Shown: positions 1-10,877, counted from the first letter of the stretch. The stretch is 37,779 nt of DNA from Gracilaria vermiculophylla (GCA_019155205.2 JAHNZQ020000350.1:1308-39086); one strand, 5' to 3'. Notes: generated from the letters alone by a model not told the origin. Numbers and translations: made by a program.

Positions 1-40
1 CAATAATTTCATAATAACTAGCGTATTCATGGGATTTTTT

Positions 41-164
41 CTTTTCATAATTTCATATTTTCTTTTCATAATTTCAATAATTTCAATTCATGTGTCTTTG
101 TCTCATATTTCTTTTCATAATTTCAATTCATGTGTCTTTGTCTCATATTTCTTTTCATAATTTT
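41..164. repeat. Tandem repeat at left end (about 40-bp unit)
   Basis: The 40-bp unit at 111-150 begins CTTTTCATAATTTC and contains ATTCATGTGTC. A variant copy with a small internal duplication lies at 62-110, and partial copies start at 41 and 151. The last 26 bases of the window (37754-37779) repeat 111-136 exactly in the same orientation. No gene is seen here. Confidence 0.85.
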
Positions 165-219
165 CAGGCTTTTCAACAAAATTCGACAGAATTACCAGGC
201 TTTTCGACAAAATTCGAAA
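165..219. repeat. Short direct repeat, 31-bp unit
   Basis: Two adjacent near-copies beginning CAGGCTTTTC (165-195 and 196-219) differ by few bases. A related string GCTTTTCGACAAAAAT occurs at 37719-37734 in the same orientation. It lies between the tandem array and the inverted repeat. Confidence 0.7.
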
Positions 220-328
220 ATTAAAAATTTATGGAAAATTGTGATTTATATATTTGATTATAAAATTTTTTTGTATCTGCTATTTTTAATGTGTTGTAAA
301 AGTTTAAAACATTACTAGGTTATTTGTG
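217..328 (+). repeat. Left arm of 112-bp inverted repeat
   Basis: The reverse complement of 217-328 matches 37507-37618 at 111 of 112 positions. The arms sit just outside the first and last genes, so on a circle they flank the non-coding region from which transcription diverges. They are candidates for an origin, promoter or recombination site; no motif in the sequence decides which. The stretch 329-418 holds nothing recognisable. Confidence 0.9.
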
Positions 329-418
329 CTGATTCTGTTCTTTTTTTTTAATGTATTTTAGTTTTTCCACAAATTTTTGATTTTTTATGTTTATATTGTC
401 ATTTATTGTTGAGTTCTT

Positions 419-491
419 GCATTTTTAGCTCAGTTGGGAGAGCAGTAATTTTCTAAATTGCCGGCCATAGGTTCAAATCCTTTAAAATGCA
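419..491 (+). tRNA. trnR(ucu): tRNA-Arg (UCU)
   Basis: Acceptor GCATTTT/AAAATGC pairs fully. D-stem GCTC/GAGC is at 428-443, the anticodon loop TTTCTAA has TCT at 452-454, and the T-arm ATAGG/CCTTT has one mismatch. It lies 9 bp before nad4 and is the first gene of the plus-strand block. Confidence 0.92.
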
Positions 492-500
492 TCGTTTTCC

Positions 501-1973
501 ATGATAAACACCAAAAATTTATTAATTTATATTCTAACATTTCCAATTTTTGGAATTTTTTTAATTTTATTTATACCTGCTAGTAAAAAAAATTTATTAA
601 AAATTATAGCTTTAAATGTTTCGTGCGTGCCTTTTATATTAGTATTATTTATTTGAGTTTTTTTTCAAAAATTTATTTGTTATTTTCAATTTGTTATAAA
701 ATGTTTTTGATTACCTAATTTTAATTTGAATTTTATTATTGGTCTTGATGGTATTTCTTTATTTTTTGTTCTTTTGACAACTTTGTTAGTTCCGTTATGT
801 TTGCTAATGAGTTGAAATAGTGTTAATTTAAATTTGAAAGAATTTTTAATTGCTTTTTTGTTTTTAGAATTTCTCTTAATAGGTACATTTTGTGTTTTAG
901 ATCTTTTACTTTTTTATATTTTTTTTGAAAGTGTTTTAATTCCAATGTTTTTAGTTATAGGTATTTGGGGGTCTAGAGAGCGTAAAATTTTAGCAGCTTA
1001 TTATTTTTTTATTTATACTCTGCTTGGTTCAGTTATTATGTTATTATCTATTTTATATGTTTATTTACAGGTAGGCACTACTGATTATGAAACGTTATTA
1101 ACTTTTTCTTTTTCAAATATAGAACAAAAATTTCTTTGATTTACTTTTTTTTTAGCTTTTGCAAGCAAAGTTCCTATGATTCCTATTCATCTTTGGCTGC
1201 CTGAAGCTCATGTAGAAGCACCTACAAGTGGTTCAGTTATATTAGCTGGCATATTGTTAAAATTAGGCACTTATGGGTTTATTCGTTTTTCATTGCCTTT
1301 ATTCCCAAATGCATCATTTTTTTTTACACCATTAGTATATACGTTTGCAGTTGTTGGGGTTATTTATACTTCATTGACTGCAATTCGTCAAACAGACTTT
1401 AAGCGTATAATTGCTTATACTTCGATTGCTCATATGAATATTGTTATTTTAGGTATTTTTAGTTTTAACGTTATTGGCTTAGAAGGCGCTATTTTGCAAA
1501 GCCTTAGTCATGGTTTTGTAGCAAGCGCACTTTTTTTACTTATAGGCATTGTTTACGACCGTTATCGTACTAGAATTGTTCAATATTATGGCGGCTTGGG
1601 CATTGTTATGCCTGTTTATATTATTATTTTTTTATTTTTTACAATGGCTAATATAAGTTTCCCGGGAACTAGCAGTTTTATTGGTGAATTTTTAATTTTA
1701 GTGGGATCTTTTAAAGTTAATATTATTATTACTGTTTTAGGTGCTGTTAGTGTCGTTATTGGTGGAGTTTATTCCTTATGGTTATTAAATAGGATTGCGT
1801 TTGGCAATTTAAAAATTCAATATACAAATAAATTTTTAGATTTAAGTTGTATGGAATTTTTAATATTTGTACCTTTAATTTTAGGGACCTTATTGCTTGG
1901 GCTATTTCCAGAAATTTTTTTAAGTTTTTTACATATGAGCGTTAATAGTTTAATTGAATTTTTATATTTTTAA
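501..1973 (+). CDS. nad4: NADH dehydrogenase subunit 4
   Basis: Proton-pumping membrane subunit of respiratory complex I, 490 residues, the usual length. In a TGA-stop frame the gene looks broken, but reading TGA as Trp gives one frame from ATG 501 to TAA 1971. Family landmarks are visible: [20 protein letters not shown] near residue 145, then [19 protein letters not shown] and the [13 protein letters not shown] helix around 228-260, and [13 protein letters not shown] near 300. The protein is hydrophobic with many transmembrane helices. The start is the first ATG after trnR and matches the family N-terminal length. Confidence 0.96.
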
Positions 1974-1983
1974 GTTGTTTTAT

Positions 1984-2733
1984 ATGGTATACTTTTTTGA
2001 AACAGAACTGCCAAAGAATAAATCAGTTTTTTTATCGCTATTATATATTTATGGTTTTGGTAAAAATAACTGTGTGTCATTGGGTTTATTAAACTTTAAA
2101 AAAAATTAAGATTATTAATGGTTACGCTAAGAAACTTGATAAAACATTTTGGTTAATAAATATTTAATTTTTTTTTATTTGTGATTTAAAAAATTGTTTA
2201 GGATTTTAAATATTTTTTGTTAGTAATTAAAATAACAGGGTGCAAGAAATTAAAAATTAATTAACATAAAATTATTAAAAATATAAAAACTGTGAAATTT
2301 ATTTACGCTGACAAAAAGATATTTTTTTAAATTACTTTTTAAAAATATTGGAAAAATTATAAGTTTTTACGTTATAAAAATTTATTTTTATTTAAAACGT
2401 TTTAGAAATAGCTGTGTAATATTATATATTGCGCACAGTTTGAAGAGCAAATTTTTATATTTTTGACTCTTATCTGAATTAATTTGCAAACAATTAGGAT
2501 TTTCAATTAATTTAAAAATTAAAAATTTGTCAAATAAGCAAATAAATAAAATTTTAAAAAGTATTGAGCAATTAAAAATAAATTTAGCTAGTGATTTAAA
2601 AAAAAAACTTTTTTTTTTAGTAAAAAACTCAATATTTATAAAATCTTATAAGGGGTTAAGAAAAATTAAAGGTTTGCCAGTTAGAGGCCAACGAACGCAT
2701 ACAAATGCAAAATCATCAAAAAAAAGGAATTAA
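1984..2733 (+). CDS. rps13: Ribosomal protein S13, split by a group II intron
   Basis: Small-subunit protein S13 at the head of the 30S-type subunit. Exon 1 is 1984-2071 (starting MVYFFETELPKNKSVF and ending in YIYGFGKNN) and exon 2 is 2474-2733 (starting SELICKQLGFSIN and ending with the S13 signature GLPVRGQRTHTNAKSSKK). Joining 88 + 260 nt gives 115 residues. The junction reads GFGKNN-SELICKQLGF, which restores the invariant GIG-x6-IC-x3-G spacing of the family. Without splicing exon 1 stops at 2107 and exon 2 has no ATG. It lies between nad4 and cox3 on the same strand. Confidence 0.9.
2072..2473 (+). other. Group II intron in rps13 (402 nt, no ORF)
   Basis: 5' end GTGTG at 2072 and 3' end CTCTTAT at 2473. 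Domain V lies at about 2409-2441: AGCTGTG (2410-2416) pairs with CACAGTT (2434-2440), with an upper helix and a CG bulge at 2432-2433. Domain VI follows at once: AAGAGC (2443-2448) pairs with GACTCTT (2465-2471), leaving A2466 bulged 7 nt before the splice site, the usual branch point. There is no intron-encoded protein. Confidence 0.88.
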
Positions 2734-2789
2734 TTTTTAAAAGCATGATAAATTCATTTTGAGTGTATAGTAAAAAAAATAAAAAAATT

Positions 2790-3632
2790 ATGAATAATAG
2801 AGCTATTTATACTTTATTTTATAAAGAATCATTAAAATATTTAAAAACAACACATAGTTATCATTTAGTTGATCCCTCACCTTGACCGTTGTTAGCCTCT
2901 TTAGGTGGTTTTATGCTTACAAGTGGTTTAGTGCTTTATATGCATAAATTTATTAATGGGTGAGAATTATTTTTTTCAGGTTTTTTAGTAATTATTTTTG
3001 TTATGTACACTTGATGACGCGACATTGTTAGGGAAGCTACTTTTGAGAGCCAACATTCAATTACAGTTCAAAAAGGTTTAAGACTTGGTATGGTTTTATT
3101 TATTGTTTCTGAAATTATGTTTTTTTTTGCATTTTTTTGATCTTTTTTTCACTCTAGTATAGCGCCTGTTTATAATATTGGTGGTATTTGGCCACCAAAA
3201 TCTATTAGCACTATAAACAGCTATACAATACCTTTAACAAATACTTTTATTTTGTTAACCTCCGCTGTAGTTGTTACGTGTGCTCATCACGCTGTTCTTG
3301 CACGTGCTAAAAAACACACATTAATTGCTTTAATTTTTACCCTTATATTAGCTATTTTATTTACTTGTTTACAGGTTTTAGAGTATGTTAATTCACCTTT
3401 TAATATAAGTGATGGTGCTTACGGCTCTTGCTTTTATATGGCAACAGGTTTTCATGGCTTTCATGTTGTAATAGGTACTTTAGCATTATTTATATCTTTA
3501 ATTAGAATTATTTTAAATCATTTTACAAACGAACAGCATTTTGGTTTTGAATCGGCTATCTGATATTGACATTTTGTCGATGTTGTTTGGCTGTTTTTGT
3601 TTATCGCTGTTTATTGGTGAGGCGGTGCGTAG
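2790..3632 (+). CDS. cox3: Cytochrome c oxidase subunit 3
   Basis: Core membrane subunit of complex IV, 280 residues, normal for the family. Seen in the frame with TGA as Trp: [20 protein letters not shown] near the N-terminus, the acidic helix TFESQHS, FFFAFFWSFFHSS, and near the C-terminus [16 protein letters not shown] and [19 protein letters not shown]. Start ATG 2790, stop TAG 3630. It is followed after 27 bp by trnS(gcu), so this gene, unlike several others, ends properly before its tRNA. Confidence 0.96.
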
Positions 3633-3659
3633 TTGATATTTAAAATAACTATATCAAAA

Positions 3660-3747
3660 GAAAAAATGGCTGAGTGGTTAAAAGCAAAGATTTGCTAAAT
3701 CTTAATATAAATTGATTATATCATGGGTTCGAACCCCATTTTTTTCA
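3660..3747 (+). tRNA. trnS(gcu): tRNA-Ser (GCU), long variable arm
   Basis: Acceptor GAAAAAA/TTTTTTC, class II variable arm, T-arm ATGGG-TTCGAAC-CCCAT, anticodon loop TTGCTAA. The discriminator A3747 directly precedes the cob ATG at 3748, so there is no spacer. Confidence 0.92.
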
Positions 3748-5103
3748 ATGAATTACCCAAAAAAGAATCTTTTTTTATTAAATGTACTAAAAAGTATTAT
3801 TCAATTTATTTTATTAATTTTTAATTTAGTTAAAGCTCTATTTCCATTAAATTTATTACGGTTAAATAAAATTTATATTTTTGATGTGCTAGACAGCCAT
3901 CTTATCCATTACGCGTCACCAATTACTTTAACTTATGCTTGAAGTTTTGGTTCTTTAGCGGGAGTTTGTTTAGTAATTCAAATGGTTTCTGGTATATTTT
4001 TAGCTATGCATTATACGCCTCACATTGATTTAGCTTTTAGTAGTATTGAGTATATTAGCCGTGATGTTAATAATGGTTGGCTTATTAGATATATTCATGC
4101 TAACGGCGCTTCAATGTTTTTTATAGTTGTTTATGCGCATATTGCAAGAGGTTTGTATTATGGATCTTATATGGCGCCTAGACAGCTGTTATGGTGCTCG
4201 GGAGTTATTATTTTGCTTTTAATGATGGGAACTGCTTTTACAGGCTATGTATTGCCTTGAGGTCAAATGAGTTTTTGAGGGGCTACTGTGATTTCTAATA
4301 TGGTAACAGCAATCCCAATGGCTGGTACTCATATTGTGCAATGACTTTGAGGCGGTTACACAGTTTCACAACCTACATTAAATCGGTTTTTTAGTATTCA
4401 TTTTGTATTACCCTTTATTATCGCGGGTTTGACGTTAATTCATTTAGCTCTTTTGCATAAAGGGGGTTCTAATAATCCTGTTGGCGGGGATACGGGTATT
4501 GATGATATTCCTTTTTATCCTTATTTTTTGTCAAAAGATATTTTTGCGTTTTCTTGTTTTTTAGTTTTTTTTGCTACTTTTGTTTTTTATTTTCCTAATA
4601 GTTTAAACCATCCTGATAATTATATCCCAGCGGATCCTTTAGAAACTCCAGCGCATGTTGTGCCTGAGTGGTATTTTTTGCCATATTACGCTATTTTAAG
4701 AAGTATTCCGCACAAGGCTGGTGGTATTGTTGCTATGGGTGGCGCTATTTTAGTATTGTTAACAATACCTTTTATTAATAGTTCTGGTATTAGAAACACC
4801 ACATATAGACCAGTTTTTAAAATTTGTTTTTGAATTTTTATTGCTGATTTTGTTGTTTTAACTTGAGTAGGTCAAAAGCCTGTTAGGGATAGCTTTATTT
4901 TATTAGGTCAAATAGCAACTTTTTATTATTTTTTGTTTTTTTTATTTTTAATTCCTGTCGTAGGTATAATTGAATCTAATTTAATACACTATAAACCTTT
5001 TAAAAAAAAAAGTTCTTATGGTCTAGCGGTTTTAGGACATTGTTTTTTCACAGCAACGGCATGGGTTCAAATCCCTTTAAGAATAAACTTTTTGTTAGAT
5101 TAA
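3748..5103 (+). CDS. cob: Apocytochrome b; no stop before trnE
   Basis: Haem-b subunit of the bc1 complex. Read with TGA as Trp it shows [20 protein letters not shown], the haem histidines in the HYTPH and [12 protein letters not shown] helices, GYVLPWGQMSFWGATVI, and [19 protein letters not shown]. The frame reaches trnE (5012) after 421 codons with no TAA or TAG and would only end at TAA 5101-5103, beyond the tRNA; the conserved protein ends about where trnE starts. The N-terminus carries about 35 more residues than usual before the [12 protein letters not shown] segment. It starts immediately after trnS. End coordinate given is the first in-frame stop. Confidence 0.93.
5012..5085 (+). tRNA. 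trnE(uuc): tRNA-Glu (UUC)
   Basis: Acceptor GTTCTTA/TAAGAAT, anticodon loop TTTTCAC, T-arm with GGTTCAAATCC. It lies wholly inside the open cob frame, 43 bp before nad5. Confidence 0.92.
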
Positions 5104-5128
5104 ATAATTTTAATTTTATTTTTTTTAA

Positions 5129-7252
5129 ATGTGTTTATTATTAGTATTTATGCCTATTATTGGCTCATGTTTTGCTGGGTTATTCGGCAGGCGGTTAGGG
5201 TCTTTGGGTTCTTGCATTATTACAATTAGTTGTTTGTTTATTTCTTTTTTAATTTCACTTTTTTTATTTTATGAGGTTGTTTTAGCAGGTTGTTTTGTTT
5301 ATGTGAAATTAAGTGTTTGAATTAATTCTGAAGCTTTAACTGCTAATTGAGGTTTTATGTTTGATAGTTTGACAGTTTTTATGTGCGTTGTTGTTACATT
5401 TATTTCTTTTTTAGTTCATTTATATTCAGCAGAATATATGAGTCACGATCCGCATTTATCTAGATTTATGTCTTATTTATCTTTATTTACTTTTTTTATG
5501 CTGATTTTAGTTACTGCTGATAATTTTTTACAAATGTTTGTTGGTTGGGAAGGTGTCGGTTTGTGCTCTTATTTATTAATTAATTTTTGATTTACTCGTA
5601 TTCAAGCAAATAAAGCTGCAATAAAAGCTATGGTAATTAATAGAATTGGCGATTTTAGTTTATTAATAAGTATTTTTTTGATTTTTGTTTATTATAAAGC
5701 TATTGATTATGCTACTGTAGCAGCGTTAACACCCTTTTTTAAATATGCTACAATTAGTTTTTTAAATATTAAAGTAGATTTGTTGTCTATTGTAGGCTGT
5801 TTTATGTTTATTGGCGCTGTTGGTAAATCAGCGCAGCTTGGTTTGCATAGTTGGCTGCCAGATGCTATGGAAGGGCCAACCCCTGTTTCGGCACTTATTC
5901 ATGCCGCTACCATGGTTACAGCCGGTGTTTTTTTAGTTGTACGTAGCTCATTTATTTTTGAATATACTCCTAATGTTTTAGGTTTTATTGCCATTATTGG
6001 TGCTATTACCTCTATTTTTGCGGCTACAACAGGCTTATTACAAAATGATTTAAAAAAAGTCATTGCATTCTCCACCTGTTCCCAATTAGGTTATATGGTT
6101 TTTGCTTGTGGAAGTTCAAATTTCAGTATTGCTTTTTTTCATCTCACAAATCACGCTTTTTTCAAAGCTCTTTTGTTCTTGTGTTCAGGATCAATATTGC
6201 ACCAAATAAATGATGAGCAAGATATAAGAAAAATGGGGGGATTAAAGAGTTTATCAGCACTTACTTATTCAGCATTTATTATTGGTTCTTTAGCTTTAAC
6301 AGGATTTCCTTTTTTAACGGGTTTTTACTCAAAAGATTTAATTTTAGAAGTAGTTTATGCTAAGTACACACATTTTGGGTTTTTAAGCTATTGTTTAGGA
6401 ACATTAGGTGCTTTTTTTACAGCTTTTTATTCTATGCGATTGGGTTTTTTAACTTTTTTATCGAAACCAGTAGGACATAAACAAATTATTTGTTTTGCTT
6501 CTGATTCTGGACCACAAATATGTTTTGTTTTGTGTTTTTTAGCTATTTTAAGTTTAGTAATAGGCTATTATAGTAAAGAAATTTTGGTTGGTGCAGCAAT
6601 TGTTTCTATAATAGTAAACGGGTTTTTTATAATTAATTTTATTGATGCTGAATTAATTCCATTATTTTTTAAAATGTTACCAGTAATTTTAAGTTTGTCA
6701 GGTCTTTTTTTTGCTTTTACTTTTTATATATTTAAATCAAAATTATTGTTTTTTATTAAAAAAATGTATTTAGGTAAAAAAGTTTATTATTTTTTAAATC
6801 GAAAATGATTTTTTGATAAAATAATAAATGAGTATTTGGCTCAGTTTTTTTTTAAATTTGGATATTCAATAAGTTATAAATTTATTGATAAAGGTGTGTT
6901 TGAAATTTTAGGACCTACAGGTTTGTCTATTGTTTCAGTCAAAATTGGGTCAAAATTATATAAAGTGCAGTCTGGATTTATTTACCATTATACTTTAATT
7001 ATTTTAGCAAGTATTTGTTGTTTTTTTTTTTTTAAAGAAATGTTACTTATTTTTGATTTTTTTATTGATTATCGCCTGTTTATTATTACTTTTGTGTTAA
7101 GTTTTTTTATTAGCTCTAAAAAGATGGCGGGTGTAGTTCAGTTGGTTAGAGCGTTAAGTTGTGGTCTTAAAAGGCATAGGTTCAAGTCCTATTATCCGCC
7201 TTTATTTTTGTTAAAAATTTTTAGATGCATTAAAAGAATCCCTAAATATTAA
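5129..7252 (+). CDS. nad5: NADH dehydrogenase subunit 5; no stop before trnH
   Basis: Largest proton-pumping subunit of complex I. Conserved blocks: [54 protein letters not shown] with the [14 protein letters not shown] helix, and [14 protein letters not shown] followed by [15 protein letters not shown]. The family's natural C-terminus (YHYTLIIL to the last hydrophobic helix, ending SFFISSKK) stops right at trnH, giving 665 residues, but no stop codon precedes the tRNA. The frame runs through trnH and ends at TAA 7250-7252. That extension, a translated tRNA, is unlikely to be real protein. Confidence 0.93.
7126..7200 (+). tRNA. trnH(gug): tRNA-His (GUG)
   Basis: G7126 faces C7200, the extra G-1:C73 pair typical of tRNA-His. 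Acceptor GCGGGTG pairs with TATCCGC (two wobbles), anticodon loop TTGTGGT, T-arm with GGTTCAAGTCC. It lies inside the open nad5 frame. Confidence 0.9.
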
Positions 7253-7254
7253 AA

Positions 7255-9950
7255 TTTAATAATGGGCGTTTAATAACGATATATTACGTGGAGCAATTTT
7301 TTGTTGAGAATCGTTATTTTCCATAATTATTAGAAAACTAATTTTTGTAAAATTAAAGTTTATTTTTGATTTTTAATTGAAATAATTAACTTAGTAAATT
7401 GAATCATCTTAGTAACTATTTTAAAAAATCAAACGAGATTCTGTAAGTAGCGGCGAGCGAACATAGTAAAGACTAAAAAATTTTTTTTTAATTTAATATT
7501 TTTTATAGCCAAAGAAGGTAGCCCTGTAAAATAAAAAATTAAAATTTTTAATAAAGTAAAATGATATAAGTTGTGTGTTGTTTAAGTATTGGTGGACCAC
7601 CGTCAAAGTCTAAAATTTTTAATGTTTAATAGCGTAAAAGTACCGTAAGGGAAGGGTGAAAAAGAATTTATGAAATTGAAAAAAAAAGAAATTTAATGCT
7701 AATAAAACAGTTTTAGCTTCAAATTTATTTAAAAAAGTGATAGCGTACCTTTTGTATAATGGACCAACAAGTTTATTTTAGTAGCGAGCTTAATAAAAAA
7801 TCAAAAGTAGGCGAAAAAAAATTGAGTTTTAAAATGCTTTTTTAGTTTCTAAAATAAGACCCGAAATTAAGTGATTTAACCATGAACAGACTGAATTTAA
7901 AGCGGTAACGCTTAAAAGAGGGTCGAACTCGTGTATGTGGAAAAATATTGAGATGATTTGTGGTTAGGAGTGAAAGGCTAATCAAACTTAAAGATAGCTG
8001 GTTTTCTGCGAAATCTATTTAAGTAGAGCGTTTAAAGAATTCTTTAGTTTAAGGTAGAGCTCTCGATAAATAATAGGAATTAAAAATTTTATTGAGTTTA
8101 TTGAAACTTCGAATATAAATTAAAAAGGCTTTATTCAGTCAGACTATGAATGCTAAGATTCATTGTCAAAAGGGAAACAGCCCAGATTATTGGTTAAGGT
8201 CTTTAAAAATAATTTAGTGAAAAAAATGTAAAAATGTAATGACAATCAGTAGGTAAGCTTAGAGCCAGCTATCCTTTAAAAATTGCGTAAAAGCTTCCTG
8301 ATATAGCTTTTTTGTGTTGAAAATGTAAAGAGACTAAAATTATTTGTACCGAAGCTGTAAACTTTTTTTTTTAAAAAGTGGTAGCAGAACGTTCTGTAAA
8401 TTTATAAAAATGTATATAAATATGTATTAAAAAAATCAGAAGCGAAAATGTTGGTATGAGTAGTGACAAACGGTGTAAAAAACATCGTCGCCTTAAGTCT
8501 TAGGTTTTCAAAACAAGGTTAATCCATTTTGATTTAGTTAATCGGTCTCTAAAAGAAAATAACGACAGTTTATCTTTATGAGAAAAATTAAGTATTATTT
8601 GATCGTGAAAAAATATAAAAATTATTTTTATTTAATGGTTAAAATAAAAGTTTTAAAATATTTTCAAGAAAAAGCGTCAAAAAATAAAAATAACCGTACC
8701 ACAAACCGACACAGGCAGACAAATTTAGTAAATTAAGGCGCTTAAAATAATTATGCTGAAGGAACTCGGCAAATTGACTTCGTAACTTATTGGATAAGAA
8801 GTGACTTTTATTAGGGGAAACCTTAAAAAGTTGACACAAAATCGGGGACAGCGACTGTTTATTAAAAACACAGGTTTCTGCTAATTTGTAAAAAGATGTA
8901 TTGAAACTGACGCCTGCCCAGTGCTGCAAGATTAAAAAAAACAAGTTTTTTGGCTTTTTTTATAAATCCCAGTAAACGGCGGCTGTATTTTGACGGTCCT
9001 AAGGTAGCAAAACTCATTGGCATTTAATTGGTGTCCTGCATGAATGGCGTAACGACTGACCCACTGTCTCCAGCATAAATTTAATGAAATTGAATTTTCC
9101 GTGAAGATGCGGAATATTTGCGGCTAGACGGAAAGACCCTGTGCACCTTTACTACAGTTATATATTGCTTTAAAATTTTTTTTGTGTAGTATAAGTGGGA
9201 GTTTTTCTATTTATAAATAAAAATCTTTGCGACAGTGAATTATTTAAACATAAAAATGAAATACCACTCTTAAAAATTTTTAACGCTAATTTATTAAAAA
9301 AATTTATAATGGGTAGTTTGACTGGGGCGGTTGCCTTCTAAAAGGTAACGAAGGCGCACAAAGGTAAATTTGGATTGGTTTAAATTATCAATTTTTATAC
9401 GTAATAGTAAATATTTGCTTGATTGTAAGATAAAACATATCGAACAAGGACTAAAGTCGGTTATATTGATCCGATAACTTTGAGTGGAATTTTTTATCGC
9501 GCAACGAATAAAACGGTACGCCAGGGGTAACAGGCTAATAACCCTCTAAAGACCTTATTGACGGGGTGGATTGGTACCTCGATGTTGGATTATCGCATCC
9601 TGGAGCTGAAATTGGTTCCAAGGGTTTCCCTGTTCGGGAATGAAGGCGGTACATGATCTGAGTTTAGAACGTTGTGAAACAGTTTGGTCCCTATCTACCG
9701 CAAATAAAAAATTGAAAGGATTGAGCCTTAGTACGAGAGGACCAGGCATAAAGAATCTCTTGTAGATCGATTGTTAGACCAATGGCATGTCGAAGAGCTA
9801 AATTCTTAATAAATAATCGTTGAAAGCATTTTAAACGAGAAATTAACCTTAAAACGAGTTTTTTAAATTTGTAAAAGATTATTACATCGATAGGCTTAAA
9901 GTGTAAGAATTGTAAGATTTTAGCTGAGAAGTACTAAAAATTATATTATT
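7255..9950 (+). rRNA. rnl: Mitochondrial large subunit rRNA
   Basis: Bacterial-type 23S-like rRNA of about 2.7 kb. Clear conserved cores include GGCGAGCGAACATAG near 7452, the peptidyl-transferase region with CTGTCTCCAGC (about 9064) and GGAAAGACCCTG (about 9130), TAACAGGCTAATAAC near 9530, and the sarcin-ricin loop AGTACGAGAGGACC at about 9731. Both ends are estimated from neighbouring genes and flanking conservation, with an uncertainty of tens of bases. It precedes rns, the reverse of the bacterial order. Short ORFs antisense to it are shadows. Confidence 0.93.
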
Positions 9951-10035
9951 AAAATTTTTAATTTTGTTATTTTTTATTTAAATTTAAATTTATAGATTTT
10001 TATCTAAATTAGTTTGATATTATATTAATATTTTG

Positions 10036-10844
10036 AATTATAAAATTATGAGTTTGATCCTGGCTCAGAATGAACGCTAGTAATATGCTTTACACATGCA
10101 AGTCAAATAAAAAAATTTTGTGGCGTACGGGTGAGTAAAAAGCAACACTTTACCTTTTAGTTTAAAAATATATTTGTTAAAAGATTAGTTTGTATAAGAT
10201 TAGGTAGTTGGTTGTTTTAGTTGCCTACCAAGCCTTTGATCTTTAGTTGATTTTTGTGAATGGTCAACCACATTGGAAATGAAATAAGGTCCAAGCTAAA
10301 TTTTTAGCCAGCAGTGGGGAATATTGGACAATGAACGCAAGTTTGATCCAGCAATATTATCTGATTGAATGAAGGCTTTTTTAGTTGTAAATTGCTTTCG
10401 TTAATGAGTGATAATGACATTAATTAAAAAAGTTTTAGTCCCGGCTAATACTCGTGCCAGCAGCCGCGGTAATACGGGAGGGGCGAGCGTTATTCGTCGT
10501 AATTGGGCGTAAAGAGTTCGTAGACTGTAAAACAAGTTATTTGTTACATTTTAAAGCCTATCTTTAAATAAGCTTTTAAAACTGTTTTACTTTGAGTTTT
10601 ATACAAAAAAGTAGAATTTTATATGAAAGGGTAAAATCTATAAATATATTTAGGAATATCGATAGCGAAGGCAGCTTTTTGGTAAAAACTGACGTTGAGG
10701 GACGAAAGTTTAGGTAGCAAACAGGATTAGATACCCTGGTAGTCTAAACTGTAAATTCTGATTGCTATAATTTAATATAAATAATGTTTTTTATTTAGAT
10801 TTTTTAAGTTAACGCTATAAGCAGTCCGCCTGAGGAGTACTACT

Positions 10845-10877
<33 letters not shown>

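Noticed and set aside
130..318. Plus-strand ORF of 62 codons in the left terminal region
   Set aside because: Built from tandem repeat and inverted-repeat DNA; no protein features beyond AT-rich codons.
4831..4833. In-frame TGA codons as gene breaks or pseudogenes (cob, nad5, cox1, nad7 and others)
   Set aside because: They occur at conserved Trp positions across all genes, including KASW of rps14, so they are sense codons in code 4.
8639..8944. Minus-strand ORF of 101 codons
   Set aside because: Antisense to conserved rnl; no protein similarity.
9555..9749. Minus-strand ORF of 64 codons
   Set aside because: Antisense to the most conserved part of rnl (sarcin-ricin loop region).
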